From Azospirillum sp. TSO35-2 (GTDB taxonomy: Bacteria > Pseudomonadota > Alphaproteobacteria > Azospirillales > Azospirillaceae): 47,734 nucleotides of DNA. A program made the position numbers and the translations under genes. The notes under the pieces are model-generated. The model saw only the letters and a program-made list of their open reading frames with translations, had not been told where the DNA came from and searched no databases. The first letter of the stretch is position 1. The number at the start of each line of letters is the position of its first letter. Shown piece after piece: positions 15,246 to 24,131 of this stretch. Where the stretch lies: assembly GCF_003116095.1 (NCBI RefSeq), contig NZ_LGRA01000008.1, forward strand, positions 796,839-844,572, written 5' to 3'.

Positions 15246-18122
15246 CTAGGGGATGGGAACGCCGATCGCCCGCAGCGCCTCGGCCGCCGCGGCGAGCGAT
15301 ATGGCGTTGTTCTTCTTTTCGGTCTCCCCGGAGAAGTGCAGGGCGAATGCGGGCGACGCGCCGTCCTTCCAGGCGATCACGAAGGACCCGGACGCCCCGC
15401 CGAAGGTGGTCGCGTCGTGGCTGATGGCGATGCCCAGGGTGTCGCGCGGGTCGTCGCCGAGCTGCTGCGTGAAGCGGCCCGGCGCCAACCGCTTGTACCC
15501 GAACAGGTTGCCGAACAGGGTCGCGGTGACGAAGGACCAGTCGACCGTACCGGACGTTCCCGTGCTCTTGGGCGGCGGCCCAGGGTAGCCGATGGTGCAC
15601 AGGGTCGGCGAACCGCCGGTGATGAAGTTGGGGTTGGCGCTGAGCGGAATGGCCATCGTCGGCATGGCGCTGGTGGCGTTCACCGGCTCGATCCTCAGGA
15701 CGGCCGCGTCGAGGCTGCCGAAGCCCCGGCCGTAGCCTTCGGGCAGGATCACCTCGACCACGTTGAAGCGGTTGCGGTTGAGTTTGCCCGACTCGCCCTC
15801 GAAATCGATCTCGAGGCCGCCGTGCACGGTGAGCCTGTTGCCCTGCACCGTCATGGGCACGCCGAACTTGCGCCGGGCGTCGTCCACCACATGGTAGTTG
15901 GTGAGCATCAGCCCCTTCCCGGCGTCGACGAGGCACGCCGTGCCGATGAAGCGCGACGCGTGCCCGCCCTCCGGCTGCACGCGGCCGATGGCCTTTGCGA
16001 TGGGCTGGAGCCCGTAGCGGAAGGTGGCGATGTCGTCCGCCCAGATGCCGAGGAAGGGATGAGACGCCGGCGCCAGCCCGTCGCGCAGAAGGAAGCTGGG
16101 GCGGGAGCCGTCGGCGATGATCACCGCCTCCAGGGCTCCGATGTCCTCGCGGGACATCGCGTGGTCCGGCACGCCGGGGTCGGCGAGCTTCGCCAGCGCG
16201 CTTTCGCCGTGCCGCATCAGCGTCCCCAGCGCCGCGCGGAAGGCGTCGGGATCGCCCATTTCGTCTGGGGGCATCGCCTTGACCACCTGGTCGATCCGGT
16301 GGAGGACGTCCTGCGGGTCGGGCAGCGGCGCGTCCGGGCCGACCGACTCCTCCATGGCCTGGGCGCTTTCGGAGATCCCGTCCTGCAACGCCGCGTGGCG
16401 CGCCGCGAGGATGCGGCGCTGGCGGTCGAGCTGCTGGAGCCGGCCCGACGGCTGGGACCCCGCGCTTTCGGGCGGGCTGTGGACGGCGGGCGGTTCCCTG
16501 TCCAGCGTGGACAGCAGGCCGGACGGCAGCTCCCGCCGCGCGGCGGCCGACAGCAGCGGAACCGCCGTGCCGCCGGTGCTCTCCAGGCCGGACTCCAGGG
16601 GCGCCGCCGGGGCGCCCTTGCGGCGCGTCTTGAGGATGGCGAGGCTCAGCTCCGCCCCGAAGCGGTTCCAGTCCACCGGCGCCCGCAGCGCCGGCGTTCC
16701 GACGGACTCCAGCACGAGGTCGCGCACGGAACGGCCGGGGGGCGGCGCCACGCCGGTGGCGAGCGGCCCCTCCGTGTCCCGCCCGGTGTCCAGGTCTGCC
16801 TTCAGCAGGGCGAGGGCGTCCACCACGCCGGCCCCCATCTCAAGCGGCTCCCACTCCTTCGGCCGGCGCGCTGTGGCCTTCAGGAGGCGGCGGAACAGGG
16901 ACTGCACGGTCTCCCCGCGCGCGCGCGCCGCCGCGATCACGTTGGCGCGCCCGTGATAGGCCAGCCAGCACGCCGCGGCGCCGGCGACCAGCGCGACGGC
17001 GAAGCTGGTGCCCTGCCCCTGGCCGGAATCGCCGGTCCTGGCCGAGGCGCGGTAGACGTTCTGCGCCGGGGCCGAGACGTCCACGTCGGGGCCTCGGCAG
17101 CTGCCGGGCCAGGGCTTGTCGTCGGCGTTCGTGCCGCCGATCGCGATGCAGTCGTCGAAGCGAGCGGGCCACACGACGAAGCCGACGCAGTTCCCGGCCG
17201 CCGCCAGGACGATGACGTCCGCCGCCACGGCGCGCTCCAGCGCACGGCGCAAGGCCGGGGAATAGATGCCCCCCAGCGACATGGTGATGACGTGCGCCCC
17301 CTGGTCCACCGCGCGGTCGATCGCCTGGGCCACCTTGGCTTGCGACAGGCGCACGACGCTCTCAATCGCGCGGATCGGCATGTGGAGCGCCGCCGGGGCG
17401 GAGCCGACGACGACCCCGGTTTCCGGGCTGACGAGCACGCTGGCCGTGCCGGTGCCGTGGCCGGGGTTGCCGCCCCCGGACATGGGGTCGGTGGGGTCGC
17501 GCGGCTCCTCGCCGTCCATGACGTTGAAGCCCCGCGCCGTGTGCGCCGGGTCCAGTTCGGGATGGGCGACGATCCCGGTGTCCGGCTGGGCGACGATGAT
17601 CCCGGCGCCCTTCGAGGGACGGCCGGCCTTCTCGGCGAAGGCCCAGGCCTCGCGCACGTTGAGGATACCCAGGGCCCAGTCGCCCTTGTCCTTCAGCCGG
17701 TCCTCGGGTTCGACCCAGCAGCCGGGCAGCAGGGTCTCCACCGACTCTTCGATGGTCTCGTCAGGGGCCGGATCGGTGCCGTGCACCGGCATCACCGCAT
17801 GGGGAAGATCCGCCTCGACCACGGGGAGCCGGAGGGCGGCCTCCAAGGCATGGGCCGCCTCGAAGGCTTGCGCCGGCCCGATGAAGCGCCGCCCGGGGAA
17901 GACGAGCGCCAGTTCGCGCGGGGACAGGACGGAGACCGGCTCGACCGTGCCGCCCAGGGACGCGAACGCCGTGGAGAGCGCGGACCTCATCGCCGCAAGA
18001 TCCTGGTTGGCCGGGACCACGAAGACGAAGCGCGCCGGAATGTCGACGGCCGCGTCCGCAACGATCGCGATCCTGACGGCGGCCACGCTGTCCATGAGCG
18101 AAATGGGTTGGGCGGCTGGCAT
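15246..18122 (-). CDS. Subtilisin-trypsin double protease
   Basis: A 958-residue protein with two complete protease domains. Residues ~170-390 are a subtilase: Asp181 ('VAQPDTGIVAHPEL'), His222 ('GHGTGTAS'), the oxyanion Asn311 ('AAAGN') and Ser373 ('GTSFAVAL'). Residues ~720-958 are a trypsin-like domain: His744 ('LTNYHVV'), Asp805 ('SLDAAVLRI') and Ser911 ('GGASGS'). The ~320-residue linker is Pro/Ala-rich then helical. There is no signal peptide, so it should act inside the cell. The ATG at 18122 follows AGGAG by 8 bases, which decides this start over a longer open frame reaching 18671. The first 130 residues may be a pro-region or adaptor. It is probably the executioner or an activator cascade member of the operon. 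Confidence 0.85.
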   Translation of the reverse strand: MPAAQPISLMDSVAAVRIAIVADAAVDIPARFVFVVPANQDLAAMRSALSTAFASLGGTVEPVSVLSPRELALVFPGRRFIGPAQAFEAAHALEAALRLPVVEADLPHAVMPVHGTDPAPDETIEESVETLLPGCWVEPEDRLKDKGDWALGILNVREAWAFAEKAGRPSKGAGIIVAQPDTGIVAHPELDPAHTARGFNVMDGEEPRDPTDPMSGGGNPGHGTGTASVLVSPETGVVVGSAPAALHMPIRAIESVVRLSQAKVAQAIDRAVDQGAHVITMSLGGIYSPALRRALERAVAADVIVLAAAGNCVGFVVWPARFDDCIAIGGTNADDKPWPGSCRGPDVDVSAPAQNVYRASARTGDSGQGQGTSFAVALVAGAAACWLAYHGRANVIAAARARGETVQSLFRRLLKATARRPKEWEPLEMGAGVVDALALLKADLDTGRDTEGPLATGVAPPPGRSVRDLVLESVGTPALRAPVDWNRFGAELSLAILKTRRKGAPAAPLESGLESTGGTAVPLLSAAARRELPSGLLSTLDREPPAVHSPPESAGSQPSGRLQQLDRQRRILAARHAALQDGISESAQAMEESVGPDAPLPDPQDVLHRIDQVVKAMPPDEMGDPDAFRAALGTLMRHGESALAKLADPGVPDHAMSREDIGALEAVIIADGSRPSFLLRDGLAPASHPFLGIWADDIATFRYGLQPIAKAIGRVQPEGGHASRFIGTACLVDAGKGLMLTNYHVVDDARRKFGVPMTVQGNRLTVHGGLEIDFEGESGKLNRNRFNVVEVILPEGYGRGFGSLDAAVLRIEPVNATSAMPTMAIPLSANPNFITGGSPTLCTIGYPGPPPKSTGTSGTVDWSFVTATLFGNLFGYKRLAPGRFTQQLGDDPRDTLGIAISHDATTFGGASGSFVIAWKDGASPAFALHFSGETEKKNNAISLAAAAEALRAIGVPIP

Positions 18123-18163
18123 TCGACGAACTCCTAGCGTGATGGAATTGCGGCGGGCGAGTG

Positions 18164-18982
18164 TCAGAGATCGGGAAGCGTCTCGATGTACGACGAGGTG
18201 AAGGCGCTCACCTTGGCGGCGATGGCATCCCGCGTGGCGCGGAGCCTTCCCAACTCCACCGAGACGGTGCCGGACTTGTGCCTGAAGTGGACACTGTTGG
18301 TCGCGAATTTGAAGAACAGCACCTGCGTGAGGTCCGATTGGGCCTCCAACACGAAGGCGAGGAGCGCGATGGTCACCGTGCTGCCGTCCGACTCGGCCCA
18401 AGCGACTTGGAAGCGCGCCGCCCGCGTGAACATCGACTCTCTGTTGAAGAGCGTCATCCAGGGCTGGTTCGCTGAGGCGTTGCGCAACGCTTGCAGCGTC
18501 GTCATTACGACGGCGAGCGCCGCGGCACCGGGGCCGAGAACCGTAGTCGCAATCTCGATAATGGCTTGATGCGCCTCGAAGCTGGTGCTGCTCGTCCGGT
18601 ACTCCCCGAACCCCTGGTTCTGCGTGACCTAGCCGAGGCCGCCGAGCACCTCGAAGTAATGCTGGTACCACTGGTGGATGTCGTCCGCAGCCTGGCTGCG
18701 CTTCTTGGCGACGAGCTGGGCGATCAGCAGCGCGTTCGCGATGGCCTCGCGGTCTTCCGCCGCAACGCCCCGCGCGAAGGAGACGATGTTGCTGCCCACC
18801 ACCGCCGCCTCATCCTTTCCCGCGTCGAATGCAGGAGCCTGGGGCTCGAGCGCCGATTCCAGGGCAAGGTCAAATTCGGTGTCCGGCGGTTCCGGTAGCG
18901 AGAGCGACTCGACGAACGCGATGCTCCGGCGGCGGTCGGCTTCACCGTTGGCATCGAACGCTCCGGTAGACGCTGAAGTCAT
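18164..18982 (-). pseudogene. Small protein of protease operon, split by in-frame amber codon
   Basis: The frame from the ATG at 18982 (another ATG at 18994) runs to a TAG at 18629-18631. It then continues in the same frame without any start codon for 41 codons ('NQGFGEYRTSSTSFEAH', 'IIEIATTVLGPGAAALAVV') into an ATG at 18505 and on to the stop at 18164. The amino-acid texture is continuous across the TAG ('FEVLGGLG-stop-VTQNQGFGEY'), and TAG is one change from TGG (Trp). One ~272-residue ancestral protein is the simplest reading. The first part is acidic ('PEPPDTEFDLALESALEP'); the second half ends 'TSSYIETLPDL'. I do not recognise the family. It lies 41 bases upstream of the double protease, as first gene of the operon. 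As it stands it yields a ~117-residue product and possibly a 113-residue internal one. Confidence 0.65.
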
Positions 18983-19285
18983 AGATTTTCCCATGGACTT
19001 TACCCGCATGCTGGAAGTTGGGATCGCAGCGCCAGCATATTTTGTGCGGTTCTATAATTTTCGCAACGGTTTTGATTGGCTTGGCACCACACGGCAATTA
19101 GAAGAAGTGTGGTTGACGATGCATACGGAAGTATGTGAGAGCAATTTGGCCCACACTCCCGCCCCCTGGGCTCGGCAGGATTGGCGTTTAGTGGCACCCT
19201 CAAACACTACTTTGGCAGTTTTGACCTGAGACCGGAAAATTCCTCCGGGGAAAGGTAGAGTCCGTCATCGAGAGGAGACGGACGG

Positions 19286-19552
19286 ATGAGACGCAGCCGA
19301 TTCAGCGAGGAGCAGATCATTGGCATCCTGAAGGAGCAGGAGGCTGGTCAGAAGACGGCGGACGTGTGCCGCCGGCATGGGATCAGCGAGGCGACCTTCT
19401 ACACCTGGAAGGCCAAGTACGGCGGGCTGGAGGTTTCCGAGGCGCGGCGGCTTAAGGCGCTCGAGGACGAGAACACGCGGCTGAAGAAGCTGCTGGCCGA
19501 GGCCATGCTGGACAACGCCATCCTGAAGGACGTCGCCGCAAAAAAATGGTGA
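19286..19552 (+). CDS. IS3-family transposase OrfA
   Basis: An 88-residue OrfA with the helix-turn-helix '[23 protein letters not shown]'-type block (residues ~25-47) and a C-terminal leucine-zipper segment ('[19 protein letters not shown]'). It ends in the A7 tract at 19540-19546, where ribosomes can slip back one base into OrfB to make the OrfAB transposase. On its own, OrfA binds the element ends and restrains transposition in this family. Confidence 0.9.
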   Translation: MRRSRFSEEQIIGILKEQEAGQKTADVCRRHGISEATFYTWKAKYGGLEVSEARRLKALEDENTRLKKLLAEAMLDNAILKDVAAKKW

Positions 19553-20448
19553 CGCCCGCGGCTATGCGGAATGCTGTTGCCCATGCCCGTGCCAGCCACG
19601 GCGTGAGCGAGCGGCGGGCGTGCCTTGTACTGGGAGCGGATCGCTCGACCGTGCGCTACCGCTCCCGGCGCCCGAACGATGCTGCTGTCCGTGAGCGGCT
19701 ACGCGAGTTGTCGCGCCAACGGCGGCGCTTCGGTTATCGGCGGCTGCATCTGCTGCTGGCCCGCGAAGGCCATGCCATGAACCAGAAGAAGCTGCGCCGG
19801 CTCTACAGAGAGGAGAAACTCCAGGTGCGTCGGCGCGGTGGACGCAAGCGCGCCCTGGGCACGCGGGCGCCGCTGGTGCTGCCGCAAGGGCCGAACCAAC
19901 GCTGGTCGCTGGACTTCGTCGCTGACGGCTTCAGCGACGGGCGGCGCTTCCGGATCCTGGCGGTGGTGGATGACTTCACGCGCGAGTGCCTGGCGCTGGT
20001 GGCCGACACCTCGCTGTCTGGCGCCCGCGTCGCCCGTGAACTCGACACCCTGATCGCCCGACGCGGCAAGCCGCGGCTGGTGGTCAGCGACAACGGGACC
20101 GAGTTGACCAGCATGGCCATCCTGCGTTGGAGCCAGGAGCACCGGGTGGAGTGGCACTACATCGCCCCCGGCAAGCCGATGCAGAACGGCTTCGTGGAGA
20201 GCTTCAACGGGCGACTGCGGGATGAATGCCTGAACGAGACGCTGTTTGCGTCGCTGTCTCACGCCCGGGCCGTCCTGGCCATCTGGAGGGAAGACTACAA
20301 CCACATCCGGCCGCACTCCGGTCTCGGCGGCGCCACGCCCGCCGAGGTCGCCGCGGCCGCAACGCAAGCTGGGTTGGGGCATGCCCCAGCCCAGCTTGCC
20401 ATCACTGCCCACTTCGGGCATCACAACTCACAGAGACTCTGCCAATGA
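19546..20448 (+). CDS. IS3-family transposase OrfB (rve integrase core)
   Basis: A 300-residue frame with the HTH_21 region ('[18 protein letters not shown]') and the integrase DDE core. The first Asp is in '[11 protein letters not shown]', the second in '[13 protein letters not shown]' and the Glu in '[17 protein letters not shown]'. It overlaps OrfA by 7 bases at the slippery A7 tract and is normally translated as the OrfAB fusion by -1 frameshifting. The frame is intact. The 30 residues after '[15 protein letters not shown]' are Ala-rich and variable in the family. Confidence 0.92.
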   Translation: MVTPAAMRNAVAHARASHGVSERRACLVLGADRSTVRYRSRRPNDAAVRERLRELSRQRRRFGYRRLHLLLAREGHAMNQKKLRRLYREEKLQVRRRGGRKRALGTRAPLVLPQGPNQRWSLDFVADGFSDGRRFRILAVVDDFTRECLALVADTSLSGARVARELDTLIARRGKPRLVVSDNGTELTSMAILRWSQEHRVEWHYIAPGKPMQNGFVESFNGRLRDECLNETLFASLSHARAVLAIWREDYNHIRPHSGLGGATPAEVAAAATQAGLGHAPAQLAITAHFGHHNSQRLCQ

Positions 20449-20515
20449 CCGGAGGAAACTTCGGTCTCAGGTCAGCAGTCACCATTTCAATTCCTGGAGC
20501 CCGACTTTGTCGGTG

Positions 20516-21137
20516 TCTGGCACCGCCGAGAAGATCGCCAGGGAACTGCCGGCGGAGAGCTGGATGCGCTTGTCGGCGGGCAACGGCACCAAGGGGCCAC
20601 GGCTTTACGACTGGGCCTACCTGGAACTGGCCGATCTCGATCCTGAGATGGTTGGAGCACCGCCCGGTCTGGGCCTCTGGACGCGCGGGCTGCTGGTGCG
20701 GTGACGCCCCATTGATTGGGAACTGGCCTTCTTCACAACCTGGTGCCGGCACGGGACCCCAGTGGGCACACTGGTCCGCGTCGAGGGGCAACGCTGGTCC
20801 ATTGAAGATGCTTTCGAAACGGCGAAGACCGAGCTGGGGCTGGATCACAACGAGACCCGAAGTTGGCACGGCTGGCACCGGCACGTTTCGCTGGTCATGC
20901 TCGCCTTCGCCCTGCTGGCCGTGGTCCGGCACAAGGCCGATACCCTTGCAAAGCCCCCAAAAACGATGAGGAAAGTTCCTCGCCTATGGTCCGTTGGTCG
21001 ATGCAGGAGATCCGTCGTGTTGCCGACCGCCTGACCCAACGGCGGATCGAGCCCGCCGACGTCATCGCATGGTCAACTTGGAGGCGATGCCATCAAGCGC
21101 TCGCCTGCCAAGCCCACCGTAAAAAAGCGCAACTGTA
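20516..21137 (+). pseudogene. IS701-family transposase, C-terminal remnant
   Basis: The segment reads 'RLSAGNGTKGPRLYDWAYLE', then 'GLWTRGLLVR', then a TGA at 20702-20704 in frame. It continues with 'WELAFFTTWC', 'LVRVEGQRWSIEDAFETAK' and 'ELGLDHNETRSWHGWHRHVS', and a frameshift near 20960 leads to 'WSMQEIRRVADRLTQRRIEP'. All blocks match the C-terminal third of IS701/DDE_5 transposases. The stop (CGA to TGA fits), the frameshift and the missing 5' end, replaced by the IS3 element, make it dead. Confidence 0.75.
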
Positions 21138-21194
21138 ATGCTAGGTCCTGTTCTCAAAGCTTGTGACGGTTTGTCCCTGCGCTGTTGAAGAGGG

Positions 21195-21630
21195 ATGGCG
21201 CGATCAGAATTGAGCGATGAGCAGCTTCAGCATCTGCTGGCGCTGTTGCCGCCGGAATGCCCGAAGACGGGCCGACCGGCGCGGGACCTGGAGCGCACGG
21301 TGCGGGCAATCTTATGGGTGAACCGCACCGGTTCTCCCTGGCGCGACCTTCCGGCCGAGTTTGGCCCCTGGCAGACGGCGGCGAACCGCTTCTACCGCTG
21401 GCGGAAGGCCGGAGTATGGGAACGCGTGCTGGAACTGGTCCAGGCCGAGGCGGATGAGGCCGGCAAGCTGGACTGGAGCCTGCGTCAGGTCGACAGCACG
21501 GTCGTGCGTGCCTACCAGCACGCCGCCGGCGCAAAAGGGGGCAACTGACCCAGGCGCTCGGCCGCTCGAGCGGCGGCTTCTCGACCAAGTTCCACCTGCA
21601 CGCTGACCGCCACGGCCAGCGGCACCGCCA
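21195..21630 (+). pseudogene. IS5-family transposase, 5' remnant
   Basis: From the ATG at 21195 the frame reads 'MARSELSDEQLQHLLALLPP', 'VNRTGSPWRDLPAEFGPWQT' and 'DWSLRQVDSTVVRAYQHAAG', a typical IS5-group N-terminal half with the first catalytic Asp in 'VDSTVVRA'. A frameshift at about 21540 moves the reading to 'ALGRSSGGFSTKFHLHADRHG', and homology stops near 21630, where RTX-like sequence begins. A possible left terminal repeat starts near 21144 (AGGTCCTGTTCTCAAAGC). Confidence 0.75.
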
Positions 21631-21689
21631 ACTTGTTGGTAGCCGGGCGGAGCGATTGCGCGAAGGGCGAACCGCCCCTGGGCGGCGGG

Positions 21690-23150
21690 CTGGCGTAAAC
21701 TCGGCTCGGGCGAAGGCGCCCAGATCGTCTATCCCGACGAGCGCGGCAACCCCGTGGACACCGGCTCCGGCGTGATCGTGCATCTCTCGGACGACGCGAT
21801 AGAGCAGGGCGGCCACGCCGAGGGCGATGTGCTGACCGGCATCGAGAATGTCGCCGGCTCGGCCCACGGCGACCGGCTGACCGACGGCGACGGCGCCAAC
21901 GCGCTGCGGGGTGGGGCGGACGCCGACACGATCCCGGGCGGCGCCGGCCTCGACACCGCCAGCTAGGAGGGCTCCGGCACCGGCGTGCGGGTGAACCTCT
22001 CAGACGACGCGGCGGAGCAGGGCAGCGACGCCGAAGGCGACATCATCGAGAGCGTGGAGATCCTCGTCGGCTCAGCCCACGGCGACGAGTTGCGGGGCGG
22101 GTCCGCCGCGGAAACGCTAGCCGGCGGGGCCGGCGGCGACCTCGTGGACGGCGGGGCCGGCGACGACGCGCTGAAGGGCGGCGCGGGGGCCGACACGCTC
22201 GTCGGCAGTTCGGGCGAGGACGCGGCCGTGTACAAGGGATCGGCGGCGGGCGTGTCGGTCGATCTCGCCACAGGGGGGCGGGCGGTGCCGCCGAGGGCGT
22301 CCGGCTGTCCGGAATCGAGAACCTCGCCGGTTCGCGCTTCGACGACACACTGACCGGCGACGCGGAGGGCAACCGGATCGCGGGTGGGGCCGCCGAAGAC
22401 ACGCTCGCCGGCGGTGACGGCATCGACACGGCGTCCTACGGCGCCTCCATGGACAGGGGGACGGTCGATCTCGACGCCGGCCGGGGGACGGGCGGCGACA
22501 CCGAAGGCGACCGCCTCGCCAACATCGAGAACGTCGAGGGCTCGGGCCACGCCGACACGCTCACCGGCGCTGATGCGGCCAACCGCCTGGGCGGCGGGGC
22601 GGGCAACGACACGCTGACGGGCGGCGAGGGCGACGATCTGCTAGCCGGCGACGAAGGCGGTGACCGCATCTCCGGCGGGGCGGGCGTGGACACCCTCACC
22701 TATGAGACCTCGTGCGAGGGCGGGCGCGTCGTACTGTCCAACGGCGAGGCGGAGCGCGGCTGCGACGCCCAGGGCGACGTGATCGAAGACGTGGAGATCT
22801 TCGTCGGTTCCACCCAGAGCGACGAGATCCGCGGCGATCCGGGCGCCGACACACTCACCGGTGGGGCCGGCAACGACATTCTGGATGGCAGCGCGGGCGA
22901 CGATCTTCTGGCCGGGGGTGCCGGCGGCGACACCATCGTCGGTGGTCTGGGCACCGCCCCCGTCAGTTATGCCGGTTCCGGGGAGCGCGTGCGCGTCGTT
23001 CTCGACGACGGTCGGGCCGAGGCGGGCGGCGATGCCGACGGCGACTGGCTGGAAGGCGTTGAGGTTGTCATCGGCTCGGCCCAGGGCAACGAGATCTGCG
23101 GCAGCATGGGGGCAAAAACCATCGACGGCGGAGCACCGTCAAGTTGGTGT
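21690..23150 (+). pseudogene. RTX-type calcium-binding repeat protein, broken at both ends
   Basis: About 485 codons of Gly/Asp-rich sequence with about six copies of a unit of 70-88 residues. Each unit has a '[19 protein letters not shown]' segment, '[13 protein letters not shown]' and RTX nonapeptides such as 'GGAGNDTLTGGEGDDLL'. RTX proteins are secreted through type I systems and fold on calcium outside the cell. Three lesions are visible. The 5' end is replaced by the IS5 remnant. A TAG at 21964-21966 sits where the repeat consensus has Tyr ('DTAS-stop-EGS'). A one-base loss in the G run at 22273-22278 shifts the frame. The 3' end stops before the IS6-family element, so the C-terminal secretion signal is also missing. 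Confidence 0.85.
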
Positions 23151-23229
23151 TGAACGGATTGCGGGAGCGGGCGAAGGCGCGATATGGAGCGGCATGACGA
23201 CACCCGTTGACCGCCGCTATACTGGTTAC

Positions 23230-24121
23230 GGCTCTGTTACAAAGTTGGCCGGCACGCGTCGGAATGGCTGGAGGTTGGATGGAGCCAAGCCGTGTCGGAC
23301 TTCAAGGGACGCCACTTTGAGGGTGAGATCGTGCTGTGGGCGGTGCGCTGGTATTGCCGGTACGGCATCAGCTATCGCGACCTTGAGCAGATGATGGCCG
23401 AGCGCGGCGTATCGGTCGATCACTCGACCATTTACCGCTGGGGGCAGAAGTACGCGCCGGAGATCGAGAAGCGGCTACGCTGGCAGTGGCGCTGCCCACG
23501 GTCAACCAGTTGGCGGGTCGACGAGACCTATGTGAAGGTCGGTGGCAAGTGGGCCTACCTGTACCGAGCCGTCGACAAGCATGGCAACACCATCGACTTC
23601 TACCTCTCTCCCACGCGCAACACCGCCGCCGCCAAGCGCTTCCTGTCCAAGGCGCTGAACGGCTTGAAGGAGTGGGAGACACCGACGGTCATCAACACCG
23701 ACAAGGCGCCAACTTATGGGCCGGCCTTGGCGGAACTGAAGACCGAGGGCAAGTGTCCCGAGGAGACCGAGCACCGGCAGGTCAAATATCTGAACAACGT
23801 GGTGGAGGCCGACCATGGCAAGCTGAAGCAGTTGATCAGTCCGGTGCGAGGCTTCAAGACCCTGAAGACGGCCTACGCGACGATCAAGGGATTTGAGGTG
23901 ATACGGGCGCTCCGCAAAGGCCAAGCGTCCAGCTTCAATATCACCCGCGACATGCGGGGCGAGGCGCGCCTCGTCGAACGCGCCTTCAACGTTGGATCCG
24001 GCGCGCTCGCCGAGGCCGTGCAGTTCATCACCCAGCAGTTCCGAGCGCCAGGACGCATAGCGTCGGCGGTGATGCCCGTGACCATCATCTCGCGATCGCC
24101 GGCAAAATTTGCAACAGAGCC
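23230..24121 (+). mobile_element. IS6-family (IS26-like) element
   Basis: Terminal inverted repeats begin GGCTCTGTT at 23230 and end in the complementary sequence at 24121. They are imperfect over about 24 bases. No 8-bp target duplication is visible, consistent with cointegrate or deletion activity typical of this family. Its right end lies 10 bases from the stop codon of the hydratase gene. Confidence 0.85.
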
Positions 24122-24128
24122 GTGGTGA
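23292..24128 (+). CDS. IS6-family transposase
   Basis: A 278-residue frame from a GTG at 23292 ('VSDFKGRHFEGEIVLWAVRW'). The DDE catalytic residues are in 'WRVDETYVKVGGKW', 'VINTDKAPTYG' and 'NNVVEADHGKLKQLI'. Oddly, the frame runs through the right terminal repeat and takes its stop codon (24126-24128) from flanking DNA. The last ~25 residues therefore differ from the usual family C-terminus and may reflect a small deletion or frameshift near the end. The core is intact and probably functional. Confidence 0.88.
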   Translation: MSDFKGRHFEGEIVLWAVRWYCRYGISYRDLEQMMAERGVSVDHSTIYRWGQKYAPEIEKRLRWQWRCPRSTSWRVDETYVKVGGKWAYLYRAVDKHGNTIDFYLSPTRNTAAAKRFLSKALNGLKEWETPTVINTDKAPTYGPALAELKTEGKCPEETEHRQVKYLNNVVEADHGKLKQLISPVRGFKTLKTAYATIKGFEVIRALRKGQASSFNITRDMRGEARLVERAFNVGSGALAEAVQFITQQFRAPGRIASAVMPVTIISRSPAKFATEPW

Positions 24129-24131
24129 GAG

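Larger units (their letters stand above)
19222..20474 (+). mobile_element. IS3-family element (complete)
   Basis: Terminal inverted repeats begin TGACCTGAGACCG at 19222 and at the complementary right end, 20474. The repeats then continue imperfectly into CCTCCGG. The element holds two overlapping frames joined by a probable frameshift site. No 3-4 bp target duplication is evident. It lies about 240 bases upstream of the protease operon's first gene, where it could have displaced or supplied a promoter. Confidence 0.88.

Noticed and set aside
12385..18137. Open frames of more than 900 codons on the plus strand opposite the protease operon
   Set aside because: They lie antisense to proteins with recognisable catalytic motifs and have low-complexity Arg/Pro/Ala composition. 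They are GC-driven shadows.
19222..20474. Direct-repeat target duplications of IS3, IS6 and IS256 elements
   Set aside because: Comparison of flanks by eye gave no convincing match at the expected lengths, so none is claimed.
18629..21966. Genome-wide recoding of TAG as a sense codon, suggested by two in-frame ambers (18629 and 21964)
   Set aside because: TAG ends other intact genes here (for example at 15246), and the RTX gene has other lesions. Independent nonsense mutations explain both.
21690..23150. CRISPR array or other exact tandem repeat
   Set aside because: The repetition is at protein level with variable units of 70-88 codons (RTX repeats), with no short identical direct repeats and spacers. 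No CRISPR array was seen anywhere in the window.
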